A program made the position numbers and the translations under genes. From assembly GCF_000381265.1 (NCBI RefSeq), contig NZ_KB906272.1, positions 48,434 through 112,433 on the forward strand: DNA of 64,000 nucleotides. The letters are read 5' to 3'. Source of the DNA: Curvibacter lanceolatus ATCC 14669. Lineage in GTDB: Bacteria > Pseudomonadota > Gammaproteobacteria > Burkholderiales > Burkholderiaceae_C. Under the pieces are notes generated by a model. It was not told the DNA's origin. It saw only the letters and a program-made list of their open reading frames with translations, and did not search any database. Shown piece by piece: positions 16,865 to 27,500 of the stretch (positions within the stretch are counted from its first letter, which is position 1; each line of letters starts with the position of its first letter).

Positions 16865-18164
16865 CCTGAACCTGCCCCTGTTCGAGCGCGCCAAGCGCGT
16901 GATCCCCGGTGGCGTGAACTCACCCGTGCGCGCCTTCCGCGCCGTGGGGGGCACGCCGCGTTTCGTGAAACGCGCCCAAGGCGCCTATTTCTGGGACGCC
17001 AACGACCAGCGCTTCATCGACTACATCGGCTCCTGGGGCCCGATGATCCTGGGCCATGGCCACCCTGCCGTGCTCGAGGCCGTGCAGAAGGCGGCCCTCG
17101 AAGGTTTCTCTTTCGGCGCCCCCACCGAGCGCGAGGTCGAGTTGGCCGAAGAGATCCTGAGCCTGGTGCCCTCGATGGACATGGTGCGACTGGTCAGCTC
17201 GGGCACCGAAGCCGGCATGACCGCGATCCGCCTGGCCCGAGGCGCCACGGGCCGCAGCAAGCTGATCAAGTTCGAGGGCTGCTACCACGGCCATGCCGAT
17301 GCCCTGCTGGTCAAGGCGGGCTCGGGCCTGGCCACCTTCGGCACCTCCACCAGCGCCGGTGTACCGCCCGAGGTGGTGCAGCACACCCTGGTGCTCGAGT
17401 ACAACAACATCGAGCAGCTTGAAGAGGCCTTTGCCGTGCACGGCAAGGAACTGGCTTGCGTGATGATCGAGCCGATCGCCGGCAACATGAACTTCGTGCG
17501 CGCCTCGGTGCCTTTCATGAAGCGCTGCCGCGAGCTGTGCTCCGAGCACGGCGCCCTGCTGATCCTCGATGAGGTGATGACGGGCTTCCGCGTGGCCCTG
17601 GGCAGTGCCCAGAGCGTCTACGCCCAGGCCATCCCCGGCTTCGAACCCGACATCACGGTGATGGGCAAGGTGATTGGCGGCGGCATGCCGCTGGCCGCCT
17701 TCGGTGCACGCCGCGCCATCATGGAACACCTGGCCCCGCTGGGCGGCGTGTACCAGGCCGGCACCCTGTCGGGCAACCCGGTGGCCACCGCCTGCGGCCT
17801 GGCCACGCTGCGCGAGATCCGCAAGCCCGGTTTCTTCGAGGCCCTGTCGGCCAGCACCCTGTCACTGGTGGACGGCCTCAAGGCGGCCGCCGCCGCCGAG
17901 GGCGTGCCCTTCAGCGCCGACTGCCAGGGCGGCATGTTCGGCTTCTTCCTGATGCCGGAGCTGCCGCAGAACTACGCCACCGTCATGAAGACCGACAGCG
18001 CCCGCTTCAACCAACTGTTCCACGGCCTGCTGGACCGCGGCGTCTACATCGCCCCGGCGCTGTATGAAGCCGGCTTTGTGAGCAGCGCCCACAGCGCCGA
18101 CGACATCGCCCAGACCGTGGCTGCTGCCCGCGAGGTCTTCAAGACCCTGGCCGCCGCAGGCTGA
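16848..18164 (+). CDS. hemL: Glutamate-1-semialdehyde 2,1-aminomutase
   Basis: 438 aa PLP enzyme converting glutamate-1-semialdehyde to 5-aminolevulinate, the C5 route to heme. It begins with the family signature [20 protein letters not shown]. The PLP-binding Lys274 sits in [16 protein letters not shown], with [14 protein letters not shown] before it and [16 protein letters not shown] after it. Length is normal. Translation starts within the ThiD-like gene, so the two are one operon. A GC-rich hairpin follows the stop codon. Confidence 0.96.
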   Translation: MTLNTDLNLPLFERAKRVIPGGVNSPVRAFRAVGGTPRFVKRAQGAYFWDANDQRFIDYIGSWGPMILGHGHPAVLEAVQKAALEGFSFGAPTEREVELAEEILSLVPSMDMVRLVSSGTEAGMTAIRLARGATGRSKLIKFEGCYHGHADALLVKAGSGLATFGTSTSAGVPPEVVQHTLVLEYNNIEQLEEAFAVHGKELACVMIEPIAGNMNFVRASVPFMKRCRELCSEHGALLILDEVMTGFRVALGSAQSVYAQAIPGFEPDITVMGKVIGGGMPLAAFGARRAIMEHLAPLGGVYQAGTLSGNPVATACGLATLREIRKPGFFEALSASTLSLVDGLKAAAAAEGVPFSADCQGGMFGFFLMPELPQNYATVMKTDSARFNQLFHGLLDRGVYIAPALYEAGFVSSAHSADDIAQTVAAAREVFKTLAAAG

Positions 18165-18172
18165 GCGCCTCA

Positions 18173-18192
18173 GGCCGGGCCACGGCCCGGCC
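18173..18192. repeat. GC-rich hairpin after hemL
   Basis: Perfect 8-bp inverted repeat GGCCGGGC / GCCCGGCC with a four-base loop, directly downstream of the hemL stop. It could stop or stabilise the transcript, but no T-run follows. The same arms recur after the polyphosphate phosphotransferase gene at 51855-51877. Confidence 0.6.
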
Positions 18193-18289
18193 GGGTGCGG
18201 CCTGGTGCGGCCAAAGCCCTTGCAGATGCGCACCACTGTGCTAAAAATGAAGCACTGACCGCGCCCTGCGGCCATGAAAAGAGGGCGTC

Positions 18290-18469
18290 ATGAGCAACAA
18301 CAAGCCGCTTCGCTTCTGGGAAGTCGATCTGCTGGAGTGGGCCAAGCAGACCCTGATCGACCTGTTCGTGCTGGCCCAGTTCACCTCGGTGTTCCTGTTC
18401 CTGACCCTGCCGGTGGTGATTCCGGGCTTGTTGATGTGGGGTTTCCAGATCCTCACCGGCCGCCCCTGA
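18290..18469 (+). CDS. Small membrane protein, function unknown
   Basis: 59 aa frame opened by ATG at 18290 (MSNNKPLRFWEVDLLEWAKQ), with AGAGGG-type purine-rich DNA just upstream (aaagaggg). The first 22 residues are amphipathic and charged. Residues 24-47 are strongly hydrophobic (LFVLAQFTSVFLFLTLPVVI) and predict one membrane helix, then a short LTGRP tail. Not recognised as a named family. It lies between hemL and the sigma54 regulator on the same strand. The coding call rests on the membrane pattern and ribosome-binding site, so confidence is moderate. Confidence 0.6.
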   Translation: MSNNKPLRFWEVDLLEWAKQTLIDLFVLAQFTSVFLFLTLPVVIPGLLMWGFQILTGRP

Positions 18470-18511
18470 GTGGCGGCTCAGCCCCCGCCCACGCTGCCTG
18501 ATTCCCCCTGA

Positions 18512-18548
18512 ACTGCCATTTCTTTGGCAGTATTGGCAGTCACTGCCC
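18512..18548. promoter_or_regulatory. ACTGCCA/TGGCAGT repeats upstream of the sigma54 regulator gene
   Basis: ACTGCCA (18512-18518), six bases, TGGCAGT (18525-18531), then TGGCAGT (18534-18540) and ACTGCCc (18542-18548). The first pair is a perfect inverted repeat with the same 6-base gap as one upstream of ccoG (21578-21597, arms in the opposite order). These probably are binding sites of the regulator encoded immediately downstream, suggesting autoregulation. Confidence 0.65.
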
Positions 18549-18570
18549 AGCCACTGCTTGCTTGCCTGCC

Positions 18571-19950
<1,380 letters not shown>

Positions 19951-21387
19951 TCAGCGCGGCACCAGGAAGGCCGACTTCTCCGACACATGGGCATCGCCGC
20001 CTTCGGCGCCGATCGAGAAATACACGGTATGCGAACCCGCCGGGGCCGATCCATAAGGCACCTGCAGGCGCACCGGCACCCAGCGCGACTCGGCAGGGCC
20101 CACTTCCACCCGTTCCTCGGAGGCCAGCTTCAAGCCCTCCAGACCCGTGGCGCCGAGCCGGTAGGTCTGGGGCTTTTCGGTGGCGTTCATGATCTGCAGC
20201 CGGTACACGTTCTCCAGCATGCCGCCCGGGGCGATGCGCGACAGCGCGGCGCGGTCGCGCACCACATCCACGCGCAGCGGGGTGCGCAGCATCAGGTGGG
20301 AGAACAGGGCCACGGTCAGCGCCAGCAGCACCGTGGCGTACACCAGCACCCGGGGGCGCATCACGTGGCGCAGGATCTGCGCCCGCGTCCAGCCGTTGCG
20401 CACCGCGTTCTGGGTGGAGTAACGCACCAGCCCGCGCGGGTAGTTGAGCTTGTCCATCACGGTGTCACACACGTCGGCACAGGCGCCGCAACCGATGCAC
20501 TCGTACTGCAAGCCCTTGCGGATGTCGATGCCCGTGGGGCACACCTGCACGCACAGTTCGCAGTCCACGCAGGCACCCAGCTTCAGCGCGGCCGGATCGG
20601 CCTTGCGCGAACGCTTGCCACGGGGCTCGCCGCGCGCCTCGTCGTAGGTGACGATCAGCGTGTCCTTGTCGAACATGGCGCTCTGGAAACGCGCATAGGG
20701 GCACATGTACTTGCACACCTGCTCGCGCATGAAGCCGGCGTTGCCATAGGTGGCAAAACCATAAAACAGCACCCAGAAGGTCTCCCAGGGGCCCAGGGTG
20801 TTGGTCCAGACCTCCAGGCCCAGGGTGCGCACCGGCGTGAAATAGCCCACGAAGGTGAAGCCCGTCCACACGGCCACCGCCAACCAGACGAGGTGCTTGC
20901 CGCCCCGCCGCCACAGCTTGTTGAGCGACATTGGCGCCTCGTCCAGCCGGATGCGGGCCATGCGGTCGCCCTCAAAGCGCCGCTCGATCCACAGGAAGAT
21001 CTCGGTGTACACCGTCTGCGGGCAGGCGTAGCCACACCACAGCCGCCCAGCGACTGCCGTGAACAGGAACAGTGACAGGGCCGAGATCACCAGCAGCCCG
21101 GTCAGGTAGATGAAATCCTGCGGGTACAGCACGATGCCGAACAGGTAGAAGCGCCGGGCCCCCAGATCGAACAGCACCGCCTGACGCTGCCCCCACTCCA
21201 GCCAGGGCAGACCATAGAAGACGATCTGGGTGAGGAACACCAGGCCCCAGCGCCAGCGCGCAAACAGGCCACTGACCGAGCGAGGGTGGATCTTCTTGGT
21301 GGCGGCGTACAGAAACACCTCGGTCTCGTCCGACGGTGCCGCAACGATGGGGATGACTTTGTTCGAGGAAGAAGGCGTGGAATCCAT
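19951..21387 (-). CDS. ccoG: CcoG/RdxA/FixG: polyferredoxin, cytochrome oxidase accessory protein
   Basis: 478 aa membrane Fe-S protein, starting at the ATG at 21387 (MDSTPSSSNKV). Several membrane helices (for example FIYLTGLLVISALSLFLFTA) precede two 4Fe-4S motifs: CVDCELCVQVCPTG and CIGCGACADVCDTVMDK. A further conserved CGYACPQTVYTEIF lies after the second helix. The C-terminal approximately 120 residues form the FixG-type periplasmic domain. CcoG has been linked to Cu(II) reduction for assembly of cbb3 cytochrome oxidase. Here it stands alone, away from ccoNOP, and has its own sigma54-type promoter about 105 bp upstream. Confidence 0.95.
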   Translation of the reverse strand: MDSTPSSSNKVIPIVAAPSDETEVFLYAATKKIHPRSVSGLFARWRWGLVFLTQIVFYGLPWLEWGQRQAVLFDLGARRFYLFGIVLYPQDFIYLTGLLVISALSLFLFTAVAGRLWCGYACPQTVYTEIFLWIERRFEGDRMARIRLDEAPMSLNKLWRRGGKHLVWLAVAVWTGFTFVGYFTPVRTLGLEVWTNTLGPWETFWVLFYGFATYGNAGFMREQVCKYMCPYARFQSAMFDKDTLIVTYDEARGEPRGKRSRKADPAALKLGACVDCELCVQVCPTGIDIRKGLQYECIGCGACADVCDTVMDKLNYPRGLVRYSTQNAVRNGWTRAQILRHVMRPRVLVYATVLLALTVALFSHLMLRTPLRVDVVRDRAALSRIAPGGMLENVYRLQIMNATEKPQTYRLGATGLEGLKLASEERVEVGPAESRWVPVRLQVPYGSAPAGSHTVYFSIGAEGGDAHVSEKSAFLVPR

Positions 21388-21492
21388 GGCAACCCGGTTC
21401 AGTGAGATGCCCATCCGCAGACACGATGCCACACGGATGAGCCGACACGCGCCCGGAGACGTACCGGGCACTCAGATCAAGGCCTCCTAAGG

Positions 21493-21508
21493 GCAGTTTT
21501 CGTGCCAG
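21493..21508 (-). promoter_or_regulatory. Sigma54 (-24/-12) promoter of ccoG
   Basis: On the minus strand the sequence reads CTGGCACGAAAACTGC. It has TGGCAC at -24 and CTGC at -12, with the invariant GG and GC ten bases apart, close to the consensus TGGCACG-N4-TTGC. It reads toward ccoG, leaving an untranslated leader of roughly 95 bases. A gene for a sigma54 activator lies next door. Confidence 0.8.
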
Positions 21509-21577
21509 GACAATCGGCCAAGAAAAGTACTTTAAATACAAAGGCTTAGGCTTGATGCTTGGATTTTGACCGGCCTC

Positions 21578-21639
21578 TGGCAGTCATTTGACTGCCATCA
21601 ACTGCCATTTAAGCGCCAACAAACTGCCAAGCACTGCCA
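21578..21639. promoter_or_regulatory. Phased ACTGCCA repeats: upstream activator sites for ccoG
   Basis: TGGCAGT at 21578-21584, then ACTGCCA at 21591, 21601, 21623 and 21633, plus a degenerate copy (agcgcca) at 21612. Starts are about 10-11 bp apart, so copies lie on one face of the helix. They sit 70-130 bp upstream of the -24/-12 element, the usual place for a sigma54 enhancer. The same heptamers precede the regulator gene at 18512-18548. Confidence 0.72.
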
Positions 21640-21870
21640 AGGGCAAGCGAACGGATGGGCTGCCCAGCGGATCGCTTCGGAAAGAAGCGCAATGCCAAAT
21701 ATCACATTAATCATATACAGATCAAAAACAGATATTTAATTTCATATAAATCATCTGTTGATTGAAAAATGCTTGATGCATTTCATATTTAGTATATATT
21801 TCAAATAAATCAACATCTTCAACGCTTGGGATCCAGACACCGAGGCCGTTGCACACTCCGAGCTTGCCCC
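21640..21870. other. AT-rich intergenic block between ccoG and the GGDEF/EAL gene
   Basis: No gene seen. A small hairpin (CGCTTC-GGAAA-GAAGCG, 21673-21689) is followed by about 120 bp (21690-21815) that is strikingly AT-rich against the surrounding high-GC DNA. It holds repeated catat/atatt tracts and a near-direct repeat acagatcaaaaacagat. The composition is that expected of a bent or xenogeneic-silencer-bound promoter region. Confidence 0.6.
21773..21800 (+). promoter_or_regulatory. Candidate sigma70 promoter of the GGDEF/EAL gene
   Basis: TTGATG (21773-21778), 16-base spacer, TATATT (21795-21800), about 70 bases before the start codon at 21871. It lies inside the AT-rich block. Confidence 0.45.
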
Positions 21871-24369
21871 ATGGCACATGTCAACAGTCCAGAGCATCCG
21901 CCCTTGCACACGCTGGCCGCAGCCGACCTGAGCCTCCTGCAGCGTCTGCACCAGCAATTGCTGCAAAACTGCCCCGGGGTGTTCCAGGCCGCTGCAAAGC
22001 ATCTGCTGCAAGAGCCCATCAGCCAGGCACACCGCCCCGACGACGCCTCGGAGACGCAGTTGCAACAACTGCAAACCGCCTACTTCACCAGCCTCACAGA
22101 GGGGCCCTATGGCGAGGGCTATCGGCAAAGCCGGGACCAGATGGGTCTGGCCATGGCCCGCCTGGACCTGCCGCCCAGCTGGCTGGCCGAGGCCTACCGG
22201 CACTACCTGCAGACCGTGCTTCCCTGCCTGGTGCAGGCCAACGCCGCGCACCCCGACGAACTGCTGAAGCTGATGTTGGCCCTGAGCAAATTGCTGATGC
22301 ACGACATGGGCTTGACCACCGACGCGCTGCAACGGCATCGCCAGCGCGCATCACCACGGCTGGGCAGTTACGGCGCGGCCTTTGCCGGCCTGCCCTGCGG
22401 CACGCTGGTGCTCACCCCGGACCTGAACGTGGTCTTCGCCAACCCGGCGGTGGAAAGCCTGTTGAACCTGCCTGCGGGCAGCCTCCTCGGAAGCGCGCTG
22501 CACGACTGGCTGGACGTGACACCCTTGATCACCCTGGCGGAGCAGGTCTTCCAACAGAACCTGGTCTGCGAAACCCTCACGCTGTGCCGCAGCGGGCATC
22601 CCCAGGCCCTGGCCATTCCAGTGCGTGCCACCGCGAGCCTTTTGCGCGATGCCCCAGACGGGGGAGAGCCCCACCTGCTGCTGGTGTTTGAAGACCTGCG
22701 TCAGCAGACCCGCCTGACGCGTGACCTGCTCAATGCCCAGGCCGTGGCCAGCGTCGGCACCTGGCAGATCGACCTGGCCACCGACGTGATGCTGCTCAGC
22801 GCCCAGGCCTGCAGCATCCTGAACTGGCCTGAAGACGAGGTCTGCACCTTCCAGGGCCTGATGGAGCACATTCATGCCGAAGACCGCGAGAGCGTGGAGA
22901 AGGCCTGGCAGGCCGCCCTGAACGGCGCCCCGTTTCGGGTGGAGCACCGCATCCAGATTGGGCAGAGGCTGCGCTGGGTGGAGGCGCGTGGCCGTCTGGA
23001 ATACGACGCCCACGGCCAACCCTTGAAAGGCCACGGCACCTTGCTAGACACCTCGGAGCGCCACCTGGCGGCCGAACACCTGCAGCGCCTGGCGTTCTAC
23101 GACGTGCTGACCGGGCTGCCGAACCGGACCCATGGCCTGGTGCTGGCGCAGCAGATGCTGGACCGCTGCGAGCGCGCCGGTCGGCAACTGGCCTTGCTGT
23201 TCCTCGACCTGGATCGCCTGCAGGAGATCAACGACATCCTGGGTCACGCCATGGGCGACCATGTGCTGCGCGAGGTGGCGCAACGCTGCCAGGCCCTGCT
23301 GTGCAAAGACCAGTTGCTGGCACGCATCGGTGGCGACGAGTTCATGGTGGCCTGTGAAATCGACGGCCTGGAAGACGCCCGGCACATCAGCCGCCACCTG
23401 ATGCACACCCTGGCCCAGCCGATCGGCACCGCAACGCCCCCGGTCGAGGTGGGTGTGAGCATCGGCATGGCGCTGTTCCCCAGCCAGGGGCACACGGTCG
23501 AAGAACTGCTCAAGCATGCCGATCTGGCCATGTTCAAGGCCAAATCGTTGGGTGGCGGTCATTGCCAGTTGTATGAGCAGCAGATGAGTGAACGACTGCA
23601 CCGCCGCAACACCCTGGCCACGCGCCTGGCCAAGGCCTTGAGCCGCGGCGGCCTGCACCTGCATTACCAGCCCAAGATCGATCTGCACAGCGGTCGGCTG
23701 ACCGGCCTGGAAGCCCTGGCCCGCTGGGACGACCCGGAACTGGGCCCAATCAGCCCGGGCGAATTCGTGCCCGTGGCGGAAGAGCGCGGGCTGATCGTTC
23801 AACTGGGGGACTGGGCGTTGCACGAAGCCAGCCGTCAGTGGGCCGCATGGTCCGGGCCCGCCCTGCGGCCGGCCCCGCCGATCGCGGTGAACGTATCGGC
23901 CGCCCAGATGAGCGACGAATCCTTTCCGGACCGGGCGACCCAGTTGGTGCGCGCGGCCGGCGCCCGGCCCGAGGCGATCGAACTGGAGATCACCGAGACC
24001 GCGATGATGCTCGACCCCGAGCGCGCCCGGCGCGTGGCCAGCCAGTTGGTGGCCGCGGGCTTCAACCTGACACTGGACGATTTCGGTACCGGCTATGCCT
24101 CGATGGCGCAATTGAAGAATTTCCCGGTCGGCAAGCTGAAGATCGACATGAGCTTCGTACGTGACATGCTGCGCGCACCCGCCGACCAGGCCATCGTGAC
24201 GGCCGTCATCAGCATGGCACAGGCCCTTCGTCTGCGCACCGTGGCGGAAGGGGTGGAGACGCCCGAACAGGCACGCACCCTGCTGGCGCTCGGCTGCGAC
24301 GAGGCCCAGGGCTACCACTACGCACCCGCGCTGCCCCCCCGTCTGCTGGCAGCTGATTGGCTGCCATAG
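21871..24369 (+). CDS. Globin-like/PAS/GGDEF/EAL cyclic-di-GMP enzyme
   Basis: 832 aa, ATG at 21871 (MAHVNSPEHPPLHTL). Residues about 18-150 resemble the globin-coupled sensor fold (YFTSLTEGPYGEGYRQSRDQM, in part, and LPPSWLAEAYRHYL). The proximal heme His expected in RxxIGxxHxRIGL is Met95 here. Two PAS-type segments follow, about 170-270 and 290-390. The GGDEF domain keeps RIGGDEF but shows no upstream RxxD inhibitory site. The EAL domain keeps GLEALARWDD, ELEITETAM, LDDFGTGYASM, KLKIDMSFV and AEGVETPEQA, so both synthesis and breakdown of c-di-GMP are possible. Divergent from ccoG. No signal peptide or membrane helix is seen, so it is probably cytoplasmic. Confidence 0.9.
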   Translation: MAHVNSPEHPPLHTLAAADLSLLQRLHQQLLQNCPGVFQAAAKHLLQEPISQAHRPDDASETQLQQLQTAYFTSLTEGPYGEGYRQSRDQMGLAMARLDLPPSWLAEAYRHYLQTVLPCLVQANAAHPDELLKLMLALSKLLMHDMGLTTDALQRHRQRASPRLGSYGAAFAGLPCGTLVLTPDLNVVFANPAVESLLNLPAGSLLGSALHDWLDVTPLITLAEQVFQQNLVCETLTLCRSGHPQALAIPVRATASLLRDAPDGGEPHLLLVFEDLRQQTRLTRDLLNAQAVASVGTWQIDLATDVMLLSAQACSILNWPEDEVCTFQGLMEHIHAEDRESVEKAWQAALNGAPFRVEHRIQIGQRLRWVEARGRLEYDAHGQPLKGHGTLLDTSERHLAAEHLQRLAFYDVLTGLPNRTHGLVLAQQMLDRCERAGRQLALLFLDLDRLQEINDILGHAMGDHVLREVAQRCQALLCKDQLLARIGGDEFMVACEIDGLEDARHISRHLMHTLAQPIGTATPPVEVGVSIGMALFPSQGHTVEELLKHADLAMFKAKSLGGGHCQLYEQQMSERLHRRNTLATRLAKALSRGGLHLHYQPKIDLHSGRLTGLEALARWDDPELGPISPGEFVPVAEERGLIVQLGDWALHEASRQWAAWSGPALRPAPPIAVNVSAAQMSDESFPDRATQLVRAAGARPEAIELEITETAMMLDPERARRVASQLVAAGFNLTLDDFGTGYASMAQLKNFPVGKLKIDMSFVRDMLRAPADQAIVTAVISMAQALRLRTVAEGVETPEQARTLLALGCDEAQGYHYAPALPPRLLAADWLP

Positions 24370-24591
24370 CCGTCGGGCCAATCCAAGTCAAAATAATCAG
24401 TACCAGCATTTTTTTCAGAGAAACCAGCACGAAGCCATGCTGGCCCCGGGCTTTACCGGGCCTGCCATGGCCCGGCACCGGCCCGGGTCATGCTTCTCCT
24501 GCAAAATGTTTGGTTACGTTGAGCGTCGGCAGCACCATCAGGGGATGGGCCCGAACACGCCACGCCTGTCTGCCAACCGGATGCCTGCCCC
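24370..24591. other. Intergenic leader of the RND operon with GC-rich hairpins
   Basis: No gene seen. Bases 24440-24487 are a run of overlapping GC-rich inverted repeats (ggccccgggc, ccgggcc, ggcccgg, ccggcccggg) that can fold, perhaps ending the upstream transcript. Similar arms occur at 18173, 42950 and 51855. No regulator gene sits next to this operon. Confidence 0.5.
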
Positions 24592-27500
24592 ATGTGGATC
24601 GTCAATATTGCGCTGCGCCGACCCTACACGTTCATCGTGATGGCCTTGCTGATCGTGCTGGCCACCCCCCTGGCGCTGATGCGCATGGCCACCGACATCT
24701 TTCCGGAAATCAACATCCCGGTGATCAGCATCATCTGGAACTACTCCGGCCTGTCCGCCCAGGAGGTGGGCACCCGCATCACCAACGTCAATGAACGCTC
24801 GCTGACCACCACGGTCAACGACATCGAGCACATCGAGTCGCAGTCGCTGGCCGGCATTGCGGTGATCAAGGTGTTCTTCCAGCCCGATGCCAACATCCAG
24901 ACCGCGCTGGCCCAGGTGACCTCTTCGGTGCAGGCCATCGTGCGCCAGATGCCGCCAGGCATCACCCCACCGCTGGTGATCAAGTATTCCGCCTCCAGCA
25001 TCCCGGTGATCCAGCTGGGCCTGGCCAGCCCGTCCATGTCGGAGCAAGGCCTGTTCGATGCCGCCGTCAACTTTCTGCGGCCACGCCTGATCACCATTCC
25101 CGGCGCGGCCGTGCCCTTCCCCTACGGCGGCAAGAACCGGGTGGTCTCGGTGGACCTGAACACCCGGGCCCTGCAGGCCAAGGGCCTGACCCCCTCGGAT
25201 GTGGTGAACGCCATCAATGCGCAGAACCTGATCCTGCCCGGCGGCACGGCCAAGCTGGGCGACACCGAATACACGGTGTCCATGAATGGCTCGCCCGCCA
25301 ACCTGGAGGGCCTGAACGCCCTGCCCATCCGCTCCAGCAACGGCACCACCATCACCCTCAGCGACGTGGCCAATGTGCGCGACGGCTTCAGCCCCCAGAC
25401 CAACATCGCGCGCCAGGACGGCAGCCGCGGCGTGCTGCTGTCGGTGCTGAAAAACGGCAGCTCGTCCACCCTGGAGATCGTCACCAAGCTGCGCGAACTG
25501 CTGCCCTCGGTGGCCCAAACCCTGCCGCCCGATCTGAAGATCACCCCCTTGTTCGACCAGTCGCTGTTCGTGAAGGCCGCCATCAGCGGGGTGATCCATG
25601 AGGCGCTGATCGCCGCCTGCCTGACCGCCGCCATGATCCTGCTGTTCCTGGGCAACTGGCGCAGCACCTGCATCATCGCGGTGTCGATCCCGCTGTCGGT
25701 GCTGTCGGCCATCCTGATGCTCTACGCCCTGGGCGAGACCATCAACCTCATGACCCTGGGCGGTCTGGCCCTGGCGGTGGGCATTCTGGTGGACGACGCC
25801 ACCGTGACCATCGAGAACATCGAGCGCCACCTGCACCTGGGCACGCCGCTGGAGCAGGCGATTCTGGAAGGGGCGGGCGAGATCGCCGTGCCGGCCTTTG
25901 TCTCCACGCTGTGCATCTGCATCGTGTTCGTGCCCATGTTCTTCCTGACTGGCGTGGCCCGCTACCTGTTCGTGCCGCTGGCTGAATCGGTGGTGTTCGC
26001 CATGATGGCCTCCTACGTGCTGTCGCGCACGCTGGTGCCCACCCTGGTCAAGCTGCTGATGCGCAACGCCCCGCCCGTGGACGACAGCCGGCCGGGCTTC
26101 TTCCGCCGCATCTACCTGAGCTTCGACGCCGGCTTCGAGAACCTGCGCGGCGTCTACGTGGTGATCCTGAGCGGCCTGCTGACGCGCCGCGCCAGCTTCA
26201 TCACCGCCTTTCTGGTGTTCTGCATCGCCTCCTGCGGGCTGTATGGCGTGCTGGGGCGCGACTTCTTTCCGAGCGTGGACGCCGGCCTGATCCGCCTGCA
26301 CTTCCGCGCCCCGACGGGCACCCGCATCGAAGAGACGGCCCGCCTGGCTGACCGCATCGAAAACGCGGTGCGTGAGCTGATCCCGCCGGAAGAACTGGAG
26401 ACCATCCTCGACAACCTGGGCCTGCCCTACAGCGGCATCAACCTGTCGTACAGCAACGCGGGCACCATCGGCACGCTGGACGGTGAGGTGCAGATCGCCC
26501 TGCGCCATGGCCACGGCCCCACCGACGAGCACGTGAAGCGCCTGCGCGCCGAACTGCCCAAGCGCTTCCCCGGTGTGGAGATCTTCTTCCAGCCGGCGGA
26601 CATCATCACGCAGATCCTCAACTTCGGGCAGCCGGCCTCCATCGACGTGCAGTTCAGCGGCGCCAACATCGCCGAAAACTACCGCCTGGCCAGCGTGCTG
26701 CAGAGCAAGGTGCGGCAAATCGATGGCGCGGTGGACGTGCACATCCAGCAGCGCATCAACCAGCCGACCAAGAAGCTCGACATCGACCGCGCCCAGTTGC
26801 AGCAACTGGGCCTGAACGCCAACAACGTGGCGCAGAACCTGCTGGTCTCGCTGTCGGGCAGCTTCCAGACGGCGCCGGCCTTCTGGCTGAACCCGGCCAA
26901 CGGCGTGGTCTACAGCATCGCAGTGCAGACCCCGCAGTACCAGGTCGATTCGCTGGACAACCTGCTGCAGATCCCGGTGGGCGTGCCCATCACCAACAGC
27001 GTGCCGACGGGCAGCACCGCGGCCGCCCAGCCGCCCGCCCAGCTGATGAGCAACCTGGTCACCGTGCGCCCCACCCGCGAGCAGACCGTGGTGTCGCGCT
27101 ACAACATCCAGCCCGTGGTGGACGTGTTCGTGAGCGTGTCCGGGCGCGACCTGGGCAGCGTGGCCGCCGAGGTGCAGCAGGCCATCGACAGCATGAAGGC
27201 CGACCTGCCCCGGGGCAGCAGCGTGAAGATGCGCGGCCAGGTGGAAACCATGCAAAGCTCCTACCTGGGCCTGGGCGTGGGCCTGATCATGGCCATCGTG
27301 CTGGTGTACCTGCTGATCGTGGTCAACTTCCAGTCCTGGGTGGACCCCTTCATCATCATCACCGCCCTGCCGGCCGCACTGGCCGGCATTGCCTGGATGC
27401 TGTTCCTGACCGCCACCACGCTCAGCGTGCCCGCGCTCACCGGGGCCATCATGACCATGGGCGTGGCCACGGCCAACAGCATTTTGATGATCTCGTTTGC

